Program-made: the position numbers and the translations under genes
The notes under the pieces: generated by a model
Databases searched by the model: none
The model's input: the letters and a program-made list of their open reading frames with translations, nothing else
What the model was told of the DNA's origin: nothing
Source: Tropicimonas sp033101155
Lineage (GTDB): Bacteria > Pseudomonadota > Alphaproteobacteria > Rhodobacterales > Rhodobacteraceae
Length of the DNA: 64,000 bases
NCBI RefSeq assembly: GCF_033101155.1
Contig: NZ_JAWMPX010000008.1
Coordinates: 141,529-205,528 of the forward strand
Direction of reading: 5' to 3'
In this document: piece after piece, positions 35,736-45,055 of the stretch
Position numbering within the stretch: the first letter of the stretch is position 1
Layout of the letters: every line of letters begins with the position of its first letter

Positions 35736-36898
35736 TGCACCACCCGGACGCCCTGTTTCAGCAGTTCGCATTCCATGCCTGCGCGGAAGCTGGCCTCGTC
35801 AAAGCGTTTGGCATGGGCGAGCAGCCTCGCCGTGTCGGGCCGGTCCAGCCCGTCGGCTTCGAAGCGCTCGATCGCGCTGATCAGCCCTTCGGGGCTCTGC
35901 TCGGGGAAGAGCAGCCCGGTTTCCCCGTCGATCACCGTGTCCAGCGCTCCGCCGCGCCCATAGGCGATGACTGGGCGGCCGGAGGCCATCGCCTCTACCG
36001 GTGTGATGCCGAAATCCTCCTCGCCGGGAAACAGCAGAGCCTTGCAGCGCGCCATTTGCGACTTCAGGACGTCAAAGGAAACATGGCCGAGGAAGACGAT
36101 ATTGTCCTTCGCCCGTGCTTGTCGCGCGGCAACGGTCTTGTCGGGGCCACCGATCACCACGAGCTTGCGGCCGAGCCTGTTAAAGGCCTCGATGACGATG
36201 TCGGGACGTTTATAGGGAGCGAGCTCGCCGGCCCAGAGATAGAAATCGCCGAGTTCCGCCTGCGGGACGGGGGCGAACGCCTCGACGTTGACTGGCGGGT
36301 GGACGATACCGGCCTCCCGGCGCCAGTATTTCCTGATCCGGGCGGCGACATGGGTCGAGTTGGCGACAAACCGGTCGACGCGGGCGGCAGATGTGACATC
36401 CCATTGGCGCAGCCGATGGGCCACATGCGGCATGACCTGTCGCGTCAGCCAGCCGGCACCGTCGCGATAGGTGTGGTATTGATCCCAGAGGTAGCGCATG
36501 GGCGAATGGCAGTAGCACAGGTGCGGCGCTTCGGGCGGGCCGATGACGCCCTTGGCCGGACCGCTCTCGGAGGAGAGCACAAGGTCGTAGCCCGAGAGGT
36601 CGAGCTGTTCCAGGGCGCGGGGCATGAAGGGCAGGTATTTCCGATACTGCGTCGCGGCCATCGGGAGGCCTGCGATGAATGTCGTCCTGATCCGGTGCCG
36701 CCTGAGCGTCTCTGAGAGCGCGTCCGGAACCACAACATGTGTGTAGATATCGGCCTGAGGGAACATGCGACAGAGCGCTTCGAGCACCTTCTCGCCGCCG
36801 CGCATTCCGACCAGCCAGTAGTGTATCAAGGCCACGCGCATTTCGGAGGACGAGCGGGGGGCGAGGCGCTCGAGCGCGGGGGCGATCTCATGCATCAT
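35732..36898 (-). CDS. Family 4 glycosyltransferase
   Basis: This 388-residue GT-B enzyme shows VALIHYWLVGMRGGEKVLEAL near the start. The donor-site pattern follows: FYLWAGELAPYKRPDIVIEA, LVVIGGPDK, VFLGHVS, and LLFPGEEDFGITPVEAMASGRPVIAY, containing the E-x7-E motif. It adds a sugar to a lipid-linked or polysaccharide acceptor at the cytoplasmic face. The start at 36898 is preferred because a GGAGGG site lies seven bases upstream; family homology begins 19 codons later at an in-frame ATG (36841). Confidence 0.9.
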   Translation of the reverse strand: MMHEIAPALERLAPRSSSEMRVALIHYWLVGMRGGEKVLEALCRMFPQADIYTHVVVPDALSETLRRHRIRTTFIAGLPMAATQYRKYLPFMPRALEQLDLSGYDLVLSSESGPAKGVIGPPEAPHLCYCHSPMRYLWDQYHTYRDGAGWLTRQVMPHVAHRLRQWDVTSAARVDRFVANSTHVAARIRKYWRREAGIVHPPVNVEAFAPVPQAELGDFYLWAGELAPYKRPDIVIEAFNRLGRKLVVIGGPDKTVAARQARAKDNIVFLGHVSFDVLKSQMARCKALLFPGEEDFGITPVEAMASGRPVIAYGRGGALDTVIDGETGLLFPEQSPEGLISAIERFEADGLDRPDTARLLAHAKRFDEASFRAGMECELLKQGVRVVQ

Positions 36899-37640
36899 GG
36901 AAATACCCTCCGATCCGGGGCTCCGGTGCCTCAGCGTGAGTGCCGGTCACATAGATGGTGCCGTCCAGATTGACCGGGAGGTTGGTGTGCACGGACATCG
37001 TCCGGGCCCGTATGAACGGATCTTCGGCAATGCGTCTGACACGGGAAGAGGCGCTCAGGTCCGAAGGCATGATCCTGCTATTCATCGATGGCGGTCTCGC
37101 AGGCCGCTTCCCGGGCGGTGCCGGGGGCTGGACACGGGGGCACCCTGCGCCGCCAGTTCAGCACAAGCCTGTCCGGTCGACTGGGGACGGTCCTGTCTCA
37201 TAGTTCCAACGCGCAAATCACACTCCCTCGCGCGGCTTTTCCACCGCTTCGGACGAGCCACCCACCCATGATCAAGGTGTCATCCGTGCGCGGAAAGTCA
37301 AATTCAGACGGTTAAGAGACGAATTTTCCGGTTCTTGGTGGAACAATGCCTGTGGTTGGCGATGAATTGTTGACGCCGGTACGGGCGTTTCTGCCGTGGG
37401 GGCACTGTCGCCTGGAACGATTCGAGCACGGTCCCCGGGGAGGGCCTGTCCTGGTGCCCGTCCTTCGCGAAGACGATGGCGCCGAGTTCGGGCATGGCGT
37501 CGGGCCGTTTCGCTTCGATCAGCCGATGACCGCCTTGCCCGATCCGTTCGGAGGCGTCGATGGCCAGGAACCTGAAAAAAGGGAAAGCCGAGGGAATGTC
37601 CCGCCGGCTTCCTTGTTTGCTCGGTGAAGTGGTGGCTGTA
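36899..37640. other. 742-base stretch with possible gene remnants
   Basis: No complete gene is seen. On the - strand two open stretches look partly coding. One (about 37160-36888) runs into the GT4 start; the other (about 37640-37304) would encode RFLAIDASERIGQGGHR and later MPELGAIVFAKDGHQDRPSP before a stop at 37304. Neither has a credible start and full length, and I recognise no family. Remnants of a rearranged polysaccharide or adhesin gene are the most natural explanation. Confidence 0.4.
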
Positions 37641-38822
37641 TCAGGCGATCATGTCTTCCGCGAAAATGAAGTCGCTCTCGTCCAGCAGGTGTTCGCGCGT
37701 TCCGAAGAGAAGGACGCTGTCGCCATCTTCGAAGTGGATCCGAGATCCGAAGAACCCCCCGTCGATCTGGTCTTCGATATCGGAGTAGCTGTCGATTCCC
37801 TCGTAGGACGACAGGTCGATCTTGTCGACGCCGTTCCGGAAGAAGAAAATGATGTCATCGTCGCTGCCGTTTCCAAAAACGAATGTGTCGCGTCCGCCAC
37901 CACCGATCATCCGGTCGTTGCCGGCGCCACCCTCGATGATGTCATCGCCGTGACCGCCATAGATCTTGTCGCGCCCGGAGCCGCCGTCCATGATATCGGC
38001 GCCGCGTCCACCAGACATCCAGTCATTGCCGGAGCCGCCGTCCATGGCATCGTTTCCGCCACCACCGTAAATCTTGTCGTTTCCGGATTCGCCTTTCAGG
38101 ATGTCATTGCCCCGCGCCCCCGAGATCCAATCGTTTCCGCTGCCGCCGAACGCGACGTCGTTGCCGATACCGGCTCGGATGATGTCGGCACCGCCATTGC
38201 CATCGATGAAGTCATTGCCAGACCCGGTATTGTATGAATCGCCATCGTCATCGCCGATGATGAAATCCGTTCCGGGCTGCGTCAGGATCGAGCTGACGGG
38301 CAATGGCAGCAAGACACCGTCAAGGACGTGGATGATGCCATTGCCACCGTCGACATCGAAGCCGATCAGGTTCGGATCGGGCAGCCCGGGATCGAGATCG
38401 ACGAGGCCGGGCGCAGACAGGTTGAGTGTCACGCTGCCGCCTTGCAAGGTCGCGATCGATGCGCCGTCGCCCAGGCTGGCCACGGTTGCCAAGTCGAATG
38501 CGCCGCTGTCCACGACGTGATAAGTCAGGATGCTCTGCAAGAGCGGGATCGGATCGCCCCCGCCGAGAAGCGTCAGCGCATCGACGATGAAGCCGAGCGA
38601 GCCGCCCTCATCCGACCCACCATAGCCGAGCGTCTGGGCGAGCCCGATGAAGGCATCGTCGTTCGGGGCAAATACCGTGAACGTGGCGTCCTCATTGCTC
38701 AAAGCCGGAGCGAGGCCCGCCGTCAGGACGGCCTCCCTCAGCAGGTCGAAATCCATACCATTGGTATCAGTCGTTCCCGGCGCACCACTGAGTTCCACGA
38801 CCGTGTTTACGATATTTGCCAT
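37641..38822 (-). CDS. Secreted fasciclin-domain protein with RTX calcium-binding repeats
   Basis: This 393-residue protein joins an N-terminal fasciclin domain (residues ~1-175: LSNEDATFTVFAPNDDAF, LTYHVVDSGAFDLATV, NGIIHVLDGVLLP) to about ten RTX nonapeptide repeats (~200-318, GGxGNDxIxGG type). A C-terminal segment typical of type I secretion substrates (IHFEDGDSVLLFGTREHLLDESDFIF) follows. There is no N-terminal signal peptide, consistent with type I export. Calcium would fold the repeats outside the cell, and the fasciclin domain suggests adhesion. The ATG at 38822 follows AGGAT. No HlyB/HlyD genes are nearby. Confidence 0.9.
   Translation of the reverse strand: MANIVNTVVELSGAPGTTDTNGMDFDLLREAVLTAGLAPALSNEDATFTVFAPNDDAFIGLAQTLGYGGSDEGGSLGFIVDALTLLGGGDPIPLLQSILTYHVVDSGAFDLATVASLGDGASIATLQGGSVTLNLSAPGLVDLDPGLPDPNLIGFDVDGGNGIIHVLDGVLLPLPVSSILTQPGTDFIIGDDDGDSYNTGSGNDFIDGNGGADIIRAGIGNDVAFGGSGNDWISGARGNDILKGESGNDKIYGGGGNDAMDGGSGNDWMSGGRGADIMDGGSGRDKIYGGHGDDIIEGGAGNDRMIGGGGRDTFVFGNGSDDDIIFFFRNGVDKIDLSSYEGIDSYSDIEDQIDGGFFGSRIHFEDGDSVLLFGTREHLLDESDFIFAEDMIA
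37869..38225 (-). repeat. RTX (hemolysin-type calcium-binding) repeat block
   Basis: About ten to twelve 27-base units encode the glycine/aspartate nonapeptide GGxGxDxIx, for example GGSGNDWIS and GGGGNDAMD. The block is continuous between residues ~200 and ~318 of the fasciclin-RTX protein and forms the parallel beta-roll that binds calcium. Confidence 0.9.
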
Positions 38823-39333
38823 TTGATCCTCCGTCTCGCATTGTTCCAACAGTCCGAAACCAACCAGCTCGGTCGCCGCGGCGCCGAATGAACTCTTGAA
38901 TGGGTCTTCATTTTCTCTTTCGAACTGTCTGATCTACGCCGCGCAGGGGAATGTGGATCACTGGTTCCGCGGTTTTTGCGGGATCATCTGATCTGGCATC
39001 TTCGAGACGGCCATCGAGGCCGGGATGCCCGAGGCATCGGGTCTGGTTCGTTCGCTGTCCAGAGGGATGCAGCTGAACGGTTTGTTTGAAAAGGGTTTTT
39101 CAGCCGGTGTCGGAAGCGTGGCTGCGCTCCACACATGAACTTTCGAACGCCGGGCGCGGTGGGAAGCGCGACACGGGGCCATTCTCTCATCCGGGCTCTG
39201 ACGCGGATGTGTTCTGCGCGTGATTAGGACATTTCTGCTTGGATCGCTCAAGCGGCGCTGCCGCCGAACGAGCGTCGTTCGGCGGTGCTTTCTCGAGGCA
39301 GTTTTCTTCCGGTGGGGCGCTTTTGCGGCCGGT
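38823..39333. other. 511-base intergenic region
   Basis: Between the divergently placed RTX gene start and the convergent ychF end. The part next to 38823 should hold the RTX promoter. Apart from the hairpin at 39261-39285, I see no gene or RNA in it. Confidence 0.5.
39261..39285. terminator. Strong hairpin downstream of ychF
   Basis: A perfect 11-base stem (CCGCCGAACGA and TCGTTCGGCGG) with a 3-base GCG loop lies 49 bases beyond the ychF stop. There is no T tract on the ychF strand, but on the + strand TGCTTTCT follows. It is a likely 3'-end stabiliser or terminator. Confidence 0.55.
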
Positions 39334-40431
39334 TCAGGCGTTGAAGAGGAAATGCATGACGTCGCCGTCCTGCACGATATAGCTCTTGCCCTCGACCCGC
39401 ATCTTCCCGGCCTCCTTGGCACCGGTCTCGCCACCGCAGGCGACGTAATCCTCGTAGGCGATGGTCTCGGCGCGGATGAAGCCGCGTTCGAAATCGCCAT
39501 GGATGACGCCGGCGGCCTTGGGCGCACTGTCGCCCTTGTGGATGGTCCAGGCGCGGGCTTCTTTCGGACCGGCGGTGAAATAGGTCTGAAGATCAAGCAA
39601 ATCATGGCCGACGCGGATCAACCGGTCGAGCCCGGCCTCGTCCAGTCCCAGCTCGGAGAGGAACATCTCGGCCTCCTCCGGCTCGAGTTGGGAGATCTCT
39701 TCCTCGATCTTGGCCGAGATCACCACGGCAGCGGCGCCCTGCTCGGCGGCCATCTTTTCGACGGCCTTCGAATGCGCGTTGCCCTCTGCGGCCTCATCCT
39801 CGGAGACATTGCAGACATAGAGGATCTTCTTCGTGGTCAGGAGCTGCAGCATCTCCCAGGCCTTGGCGTCCTCGGCATCGATCTCGACGCTGCGGGCGGG
39901 CTGGCCATTCTCCAGCGCTTCGAGGGCGGCGCGCAGCAAGCGGTCCTGCTGGAGCGCCTCCTTGTCATTGCCCTTGATCTTGCGCACCAGCCCCTGCAGG
40001 CGTTTCTCGATGCTCTCCATGTCGGCCAGCATCAGCTCGGTCTCGATGGTTTCAGCATCCTCGACCGGGTTCACCCGGCCATCGACATGGGTCACATCGC
40101 CATCCTCGAAGCAGCGCAGCACATGGGCGATGGCATCACATTCGCGGATATTGGCGAGGAACTGGTTGCCAAGCCCCTCGCCCTTGGAGGCACCCTTCAC
40201 CAGGCCGGCAATGTCGACGAAGGTCATCCGCGTGGGGATGATCTGTTTGGAGCCGGCAATCTCTGCGAGCTTGTCCAGCCGCGTGTCCGGCACGGCCACC
40301 TCGCCGACATTCGGTTCGATGGTGCAGAAGGGAAAATTCGCGGCCTGGGCAGCGGCGGTTCTGGTCAGCGCGTTGAAGAGCGTGGATTTGCCGACATTCG
40401 GCAGGCCCACGATGCCGGTCTTGAAACCCAT
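39334..40431 (-). CDS. ychF: Obg-like ATPase YchF
   Basis: This 365-residue ribosome-associated P-loop protein hydrolyses ATP rather than GTP. G1 is GIVGLPNVGKSTLFNAL. NFPFCTIEPNVG and FVDIAGLVKGASKGEGLGNQFL follow, and a C-terminal TGS domain (LQTYFTAGPKEARAWTI, ending VQDGDVMHFLFNA) closes it. Length and order are standard. It is a housekeeping gene, divergent from the VOC gene. Confidence 0.97.
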   Translation of the reverse strand: MGFKTGIVGLPNVGKSTLFNALTRTAAAQAANFPFCTIEPNVGEVAVPDTRLDKLAEIAGSKQIIPTRMTFVDIAGLVKGASKGEGLGNQFLANIRECDAIAHVLRCFEDGDVTHVDGRVNPVEDAETIETELMLADMESIEKRLQGLVRKIKGNDKEALQQDRLLRAALEALENGQPARSVEIDAEDAKAWEMLQLLTTKKILYVCNVSEDEAAEGNAHSKAVEKMAAEQGAAAVVISAKIEEEISQLEPEEAEMFLSELGLDEAGLDRLIRVGHDLLDLQTYFTAGPKEARAWTIHKGDSAPKAAGVIHGDFERGFIRAETIAYEDYVACGGETGAKEAGKMRVEGKSYIVQDGDVMHFLFNA

Positions 40432-40567
40432 TTCGGTCTCCTTGGAATGCGTTGGGGCGGCACCTAGCGCGGCGCGGGCACATACGCAAGGCGTAGGACT
40501 TGTCGGAATCGTGTTACACTGAGTGCTGTAGCCTGTGTGGGCAGGTGTTTTGTTCAGGAGACGCGGA

Positions 40568-40978
40568 ATGACCCCGACCGTTTATGTGATGTTCAAGGAT
40601 GGCCAATGCCGGGAGGCGATGGACTTCTATGCCGGGCTTTTCGGCGGCGAGGTGGCTGCGACGATGACCTTCGCCGAAGGACCGATGGAGATGCCGCCGG
40701 AGAAGGCCGGTTGGGTGATGCATTCGGTGCTCAATTTCCTCGGTGGCGCGTTGATGGGCTGCGATGACATGGGGCAGTACCAGCCGATGGCAGGCTGTTC
40801 GATCTCGGTGGATGCCGCGGATGCTGCCGGCGCAGAGGCATGGTTCAACGCGCTGGCCGAGGGTGGACAGGTGACGATGCCCTTCGCCGCGACTTTCTTC
40901 AGCCCCGGCTTCGGAACCGTGACGGATCGGTTCGGGATCAACTGGATGGTCGGGGTCTACGAGGCGCCGGAAGGGTAG
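40568..40978 (+). CDS. VOC-superfamily (PhnB/glyoxalase-like) protein
   Basis: This 136-residue protein has the PhnB-type layout: MTPTVYVMFKDGQCREAMDFY, GLFGGEV, GGALMGCDD and FGTVTDRFGINWMVGVYE. Such proteins form small metal-binding or ligand-binding dimers; no substrate can be deduced. The ATG at 40568 follows GAGACGCGG; the longer frame from 40535 has no homology. Confidence 0.88.
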   Translation: MTPTVYVMFKDGQCREAMDFYAGLFGGEVAATMTFAEGPMEMPPEKAGWVMHSVLNFLGGALMGCDDMGQYQPMAGCSISVDAADAAGAEAWFNALAEGGQVTMPFAATFFSPGFGTVTDRFGINWMVGVYEAPEG

Positions 40979-41289
40979 ACAGGGCGCTCCGCTGGCGTCT
41001 TGCGGCGGGGCGCCAAGTGACGTTGGCACGGAGTCAACGGCGAAGCCCGCCGTGCCAGCGCCATCCCCTGGCAGGCGCTGGCACGGCTACCGTCGCAAGA
41101 GCAGCGAAGGTCCGTGGCGTCGGCAACGCACCCCGTTCGACCTCGCCCCTCCCCCCCTGCGAAATGACCGCGCGGCAGCTGCATCTCCCCTTGGCGTCGC
41201 GCTGCGGGACGGCGATGATACAGGCAAAACTCGCGAGACGCGGCTCTCGCTCCGACAACGCGCCGCTGGCCACGAATGGGAGAAACACC
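40979..41289. other. 311-base intergenic region before the xylosidase gene
   Basis: It contains the inverted repeat at 41050-41086 and probably the xylosidase promoter. Open frame continues through most of it in the xylosidase frame, but it has no family match and no ribosome site, so I treat it as non-coding. Confidence 0.5.
41050..41086. repeat. 13-base inverted repeat
   Basis: Perfect arms CCGTGCCAGCGCC (41050-41062) and GGCGCTGGCACGG (41074-41086) enclose 11 bases. It lies 71 bases after the VOC stop and 203 before the xylosidase start. It could be a transcription stop for the VOC gene, an operator, or a REP-like element; no T tract follows on the + strand. Confidence 0.6.
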
Positions 41290-42870
41290 ATGGTCTCCAA
41301 CCCGATCCTGCCGGGCTTTCACCCCGACCCCTCGCTCTGCAAGGCCGGCGATACCTGGTATATCGCGACCTCGACCTTCGAATGGTATCCCGGCGTCGAG
41401 ATCAATGCCTCCAAGAACCTCAGCGATTGGGAGCTCGTTGCCCGCCCGCTCGACCGTGCCGCCCTGCTGGACATGCGTGGCAACCCGGACAATTGCGGCG
41501 TCTGGGCGCCTGCGCTGTCTTATGCGGATGGGCTGTTCTGGCTGATCTATACCAATGTGAAGCGCTTCGACGGCAGCTACAAGGACGCGCATAATTACCT
41601 GACCACGGCGCCCGCGATCACCGGCCCCTGGTCGGACCCGGTGCGGATGAACTCCTCCGGCTTCGATCCCTCGCTGTTCCACGATGAGGATGGCCGCAAA
41701 TGGTTCGTCAACATGCAGTGGGACTATCGCGGCGCCGAGGGGCCGCATCCGGGCGGGCATTTCGCCGGCATCCTGTTGCAGGAATATGATCACGCGAAAC
41801 GGACCCTCGTTGGCCCGGTGACGCGGATCTTCGAAGGCTCCGCGCGCGGCCTGACCGAGGCGCCGCATCTGCTCAGGCATGATGGCAAATACGTGTTGAT
41901 CACCGCCGAGGGCGGCACCGGCTACGAGCACGCCGTCACCCACGCCCGCGCCGACACGATCACCGGCCCCTATGAGCTGCACCCGCAGACCCACGTTTTG
42001 ACTGCGGCGGACAAACCCGAAGCCGGGTTGCTGCGGATCGGCCATGGCCAGCCGGCCGGCGATTCTGAGGGTTGGTGGCACAGCTTTCTCTGCGGACGGC
42101 CCTTGCCGGGCCTGCGCCGCTGTCCGCTTGGCCGCGAGACCGGGATCACCCGGGCCTGGTGGGGGGCGGATGGCTGGATGTATTGCGACGACCCGCAGGA
42201 CAGCCTACGTCCGGATGGCTACACCGAGGAGTGCAAGGAATACCGTTTCGACGGCACGATGGATCTCGACTTCCAGTGGCTGCGGACGCCGGAGACAGAG
42301 CGGATTTTCTCGACCACCGTGCGTCCGGGCCATTTGCGACTCTTTGGGCGCGAATCCATCGGGTCCTGGTTCGAACAGGCGCTTTTGGCGCGACGCCAGA
42401 CCGGTTGGCGCTACTCGGCGGAAACGGTTCTCGCCTTCGAGCCACGCGATTTCCAATCACAGGCCGGGCTCGCCGCCTATTACAACCGGCACCAGTTCCA
42501 CTATCTTTTTCTCTCCCGTGACGAAGCCGGGAACCGCGCGCTTGCCATCCAGTCCTGCCCGGGGCTTTGGCCCGAAGGCACCATCGAGCGGCCGATTGGC
42601 GAGGGGGTGCCGGTGCCGGAGGGGCTGCTGGAACTCGGGGTCGACGTGGATCTCGATGCGTTGCAGTTCCGCTGGCGTGTTCCCGGAAGCGAATGGGCTT
42701 TGATCGGGCCGGTGCTCGACGCCTCGGTGCTCTCAGACGAGGGCGGCCGCGGGGAGCATTCGAATTTCACGGGCGCTTTTGTCGGCATGGCGGCGCAGGA
42801 TGCCAGCGGTCAGGGGCTGCCGGCCGATTTCGCAACCTTCCGCTACTGGAACCGGAACGCGGCAGGCTAG
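41290..42870 (+). CDS. GH43 beta-xylosidase
   Basis: This 526-residue, cytoplasmic (no signal peptide) glycoside hydrolase removes xylose from xylo-oligosaccharides. The GH43 five-blade propeller opens with PILPGFHPDPS, carrying the catalytic base Asp. The pKa-modulating Asp is in SSGFDPSLFHDEDG and the acid Glu in RGLTEAPHLL. The C-terminal ~200 residues are the usual beta-sandwich of XynB-type enzymes. GGGAG lies eight bases before ATG 41290. There is no xylose transporter or regulator alongside, so oligosaccharide uptake is encoded elsewhere. Its TAG overlaps the waaA stop in a shared CTAG. Confidence 0.93.
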   Translation: MVSNPILPGFHPDPSLCKAGDTWYIATSTFEWYPGVEINASKNLSDWELVARPLDRAALLDMRGNPDNCGVWAPALSYADGLFWLIYTNVKRFDGSYKDAHNYLTTAPAITGPWSDPVRMNSSGFDPSLFHDEDGRKWFVNMQWDYRGAEGPHPGGHFAGILLQEYDHAKRTLVGPVTRIFEGSARGLTEAPHLLRHDGKYVLITAEGGTGYEHAVTHARADTITGPYELHPQTHVLTAADKPEAGLLRIGHGQPAGDSEGWWHSFLCGRPLPGLRRCPLGRETGITRAWWGADGWMYCDDPQDSLRPDGYTEECKEYRFDGTMDLDFQWLRTPETERIFSTTVRPGHLRLFGRESIGSWFEQALLARRQTGWRYSAETVLAFEPRDFQSQAGLAAYYNRHQFHYLFLSRDEAGNRALAIQSCPGLWPEGTIERPIGEGVPVPEGLLELGVDVDLDALQFRWRVPGSEWALIGPVLDASVLSDEGGRGEHSNFTGAFVGMAAQDASGQGLPADFATFRYWNRNAAG

Positions 42871-44129
42871 CCGAGCGGCAGCGCTGCTTCGAGCTGTTCC
42901 AGCAGGTCGGTCATGCCGCCTGTCTCGTCGAGCGCAAGCGCCGTGCGGGCCGCGCGCGTGAGATGCGCGCGGGTGGGACCATCAAGCGTCGCAAGTGCTG
43001 TACCAAGCGCTTCGGCATCCGCGACAGCCAGCGCGCCACGGGCTTGCGCCAGCGCATCGAAAGGTTCCGCGAAATTGGAGAGAAAGGGTCCGTGCAGGAT
43101 GGCGCAGTCGAACTGGGCCGGCTCGAACGGCGTATGGCCGCCCTTGTCGACCAGCGAACCGCCGACGAAGCATTGCCCGGCGAGCGCGTACCAGAGCGCC
43201 ATCTCGCCCATCGTGTCGGCGAGATAGACCGCGCAGTCCGCGTCGGGAAGGTCCCCGGTCGAACGCCTGCGATAGCGGAGCCCCGACGCTGCCAGCAGGG
43301 CCGCGACCTCATCGCTGCGCGGCACATGGCGCGGCGCCAGTATCAATCGCAGGTTCGGACGCGTGGCGCGGGCGGCCTGGAACGCAGCGAGGACCTGTTC
43401 CTCCTCCCCCGCATGGGTTGAGGCGGCGAGCAGGGTCTCGGCACGATCGAAGACACTCTGGAAGGGCGCAAGCTGGTCCGCCCCGGGCGGGGGCATCAGC
43501 ACGGAAGATTTCAGCGTCAGCCGCGGCAGGAGAACCGCCTCCGGCAGGCCAAGGGCGCGAAACCGCGCCTCGGAGGCTGCGTCCTGCGCCGAGAGCAGGG
43601 TGACGGCGCGGATCATCTGTGCGGCCAGCCCGCCGAGGCGGCACCATTTCTTGAAGCTGCCGGCGGAGATGCGGGCGGAGACCATCGCGACCGGCAGGCC
43701 GCGCGCGGCGGCCATCGCGAAGCGGTTCGGCCAGAGATCGCCTTCGAGCAAGAGGAAGGCGTCCGGACGGATGCGGGCGAGGAAGAGGTGGAGACAGGCG
43801 CGGAAATCCAACGGGGCGAGGCTGGCAGTGACGCGCGGCAGGCGCCAGCTCCGGGCCATGTCCCGTCCGGTGACGGTATTGGCCGTGATGTGGATGCGCA
43901 GGCGCGGGTTGCGCCGAAGCAGCGCCTCGATCAGTTCGCGCGCGGAGGTCAGCTCGCCATTCGAAGCGCCGTGCAGCCAGAGGATGGTCGCGTCGCCTGA
44001 CAGCGGCTTCACGCGGCCGAGCCTCTCGCCGAGATCGCTACGGTTCTCGCGCTTCTTGAGCCGACGCAGCAGGAGAAGCGCCGCGAAGACGGGCGCAAGC
44101 AGTGTCAGGAGGAAGCGGTAGAGGAGCAC
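42867..44129 (-). CDS. waaA: 3-Deoxy-D-manno-octulosonic acid (Kdo) transferase WaaA
   Basis: WaaA adds Kdo to lipid A precursors at the inner membrane. The 420-residue protein has an N-terminal membrane anchor (LLTLLAPVFAALLLL), LWLHGASNGELTSARELIEAL, RPDAFLLLEGDLWPNRF, LAASTHAGEEEQVLAAF and VGGSLVDKGGHTPFEPAQ. All are hallmark stretches of the family (GGH...EP donor site). It is the last gene of a - strand run after two BrkB-type genes, 77 bases behind the second, and may be cotranscribed. Confidence 0.94.
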   Translation of the reverse strand: MLLYRFLLTLLAPVFAALLLLRRLKKRENRSDLGERLGRVKPLSGDATILWLHGASNGELTSARELIEALLRRNPRLRIHITANTVTGRDMARSWRLPRVTASLAPLDFRACLHLFLARIRPDAFLLLEGDLWPNRFAMAAARGLPVAMVSARISAGSFKKWCRLGGLAAQMIRAVTLLSAQDAASEARFRALGLPEAVLLPRLTLKSSVLMPPPGADQLAPFQSVFDRAETLLAASTHAGEEEQVLAAFQAARATRPNLRLILAPRHVPRSDEVAALLAASGLRYRRRSTGDLPDADCAVYLADTMGEMALWYALAGQCFVGGSLVDKGGHTPFEPAQFDCAILHGPFLSNFAEPFDALAQARGALAVADAEALGTALATLDGPTRAHLTRAARTALALDETGGMTDLLEQLEAALPLG

Positions 44130-44206
44130 GGGCGCGGTCCGTCAGGCTGGGGTTGCGCCGGGATAGGCCGGGGCGCGGCGCGGGGCAAGCCCCATCGCGG
44201 CGCGGG

Positions 44207-45055
44207 TCAGGGACTGTCGAGATCCACTCCTTCGATCTCGGCATTGAGCAGACCGCCCAGCACGACGACATAAGCCGTGATATAGAACCAGAGCAGCATG
44301 GCGACGCTGGTGCCGAGCGAGCCATAGACGATATCGTAGCGATTGTGCAGCTGCAGGAAGGCAGCGAAGCCCCAGGAGGCCGCGCCCCAACTCAGCAGCG
44401 CGAACGCAGCGCCGAAAGAGAGCCAGGGTGTGCGCTGCGGCGCCCGGTTCGGCCCGTAGCGATAGACAACGGCAAGCCCGAACCCGGCGGCAGCCATCGC
44501 GACGCACCAGCGCATCAGCTCGACGCCCGCGCCCGGAGGCGGCATGTTCAGGAAGACCTGGCCCGCCAGCGGCACGAAGAAGATCGTGGCGATGGCGACC
44601 ATGGCGACGCCCATAAGCAGCAGGGTCAGCGCAATGGAGAGGCCGTTATGGCGCAACGGGCCGCGCGCGTCGGTCCGGTAGACGGCGTTCATCGCCCGGA
44701 TCAGCCCGGCGACGGCCAGTCGCGAGACCCAGAGCGCCAGCAGGAAGGAGGTGACCGAGGCCAGCCCGAGCGCGGGTTTGGGCTGCTGGGCGAGATTGTG
44801 CAGGCGGGTGGCGATGGCGTGGGTCGCCGGATCCGGGACAAGCTGGTCATAGGCGCCTATCTGGGCCTCGATGACGGCCGGATCGGCGAAGGCGCCCCAG
44901 AGCGTTACGAGCGCGCCCAAGGCGGGGAAGAAGGCCAGCAGGCCGAAAAAGGCGACACCGGCAGAGAGCAGACCTAGATTGAGCTGGGAAGTGATCCGCA
45001 TCATGCGGTCCAGCCAGCGCAAGCCGCGCCGGATGTATTCGAGCGGTGTGGTCAC
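44207..45055 (-). CDS. YihY/BrkB-family membrane protein (second copy)
   Basis: This 282-residue protein has about six membrane segments with family words AGVAFFGLLAFFPALGALVT, GLIRAMNAVYRT and YGSLGTSVAMLLWFYITAYV. It uses a GTG start at 45055 overlapping the stop of the first copy (GTGA). YihY/BrkB proteins were once called ribonuclease BN by mistake; their function is unclear (envelope integrity or transport have been proposed). It probably arose by tandem duplication. Confidence 0.9.
   Translation of the reverse strand: MTTPLEYIRRGLRWLDRMMRITSQLNLGLLSAGVAFFGLLAFFPALGALVTLWGAFADPAVIEAQIGAYDQLVPDPATHAIATRLHNLAQQPKPALGLASVTSFLLALWVSRLAVAGLIRAMNAVYRTDARGPLRHNGLSIALTLLLMGVAMVAIATIFFVPLAGQVFLNMPPPGAGVELMRWCVAMAAAGFGLAVVYRYGPNRAPQRTPWLSFGAAFALLSWGAASWGFAAFLQLHNRYDIVYGSLGTSVAMLLWFYITAYVVVLGGLLNAEIEGVDLDSP

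Noticed and set aside
37869..38225. Regular 27-base periodicity that might suggest a CRISPR array
   Set aside because: The units encode RTX nonapeptides in frame and are not separated by unique spacers.
39220..40467. A 415-codon + strand frame opposite ychF
   Set aside because: Mirror of the highly conserved ychF reading frame.
40840..41289. N-terminal extension of the xylosidase by 150 codons
   Set aside because: No homology, it overlaps the VOC gene in another frame, and a good ribosome site precedes ATG 41290.
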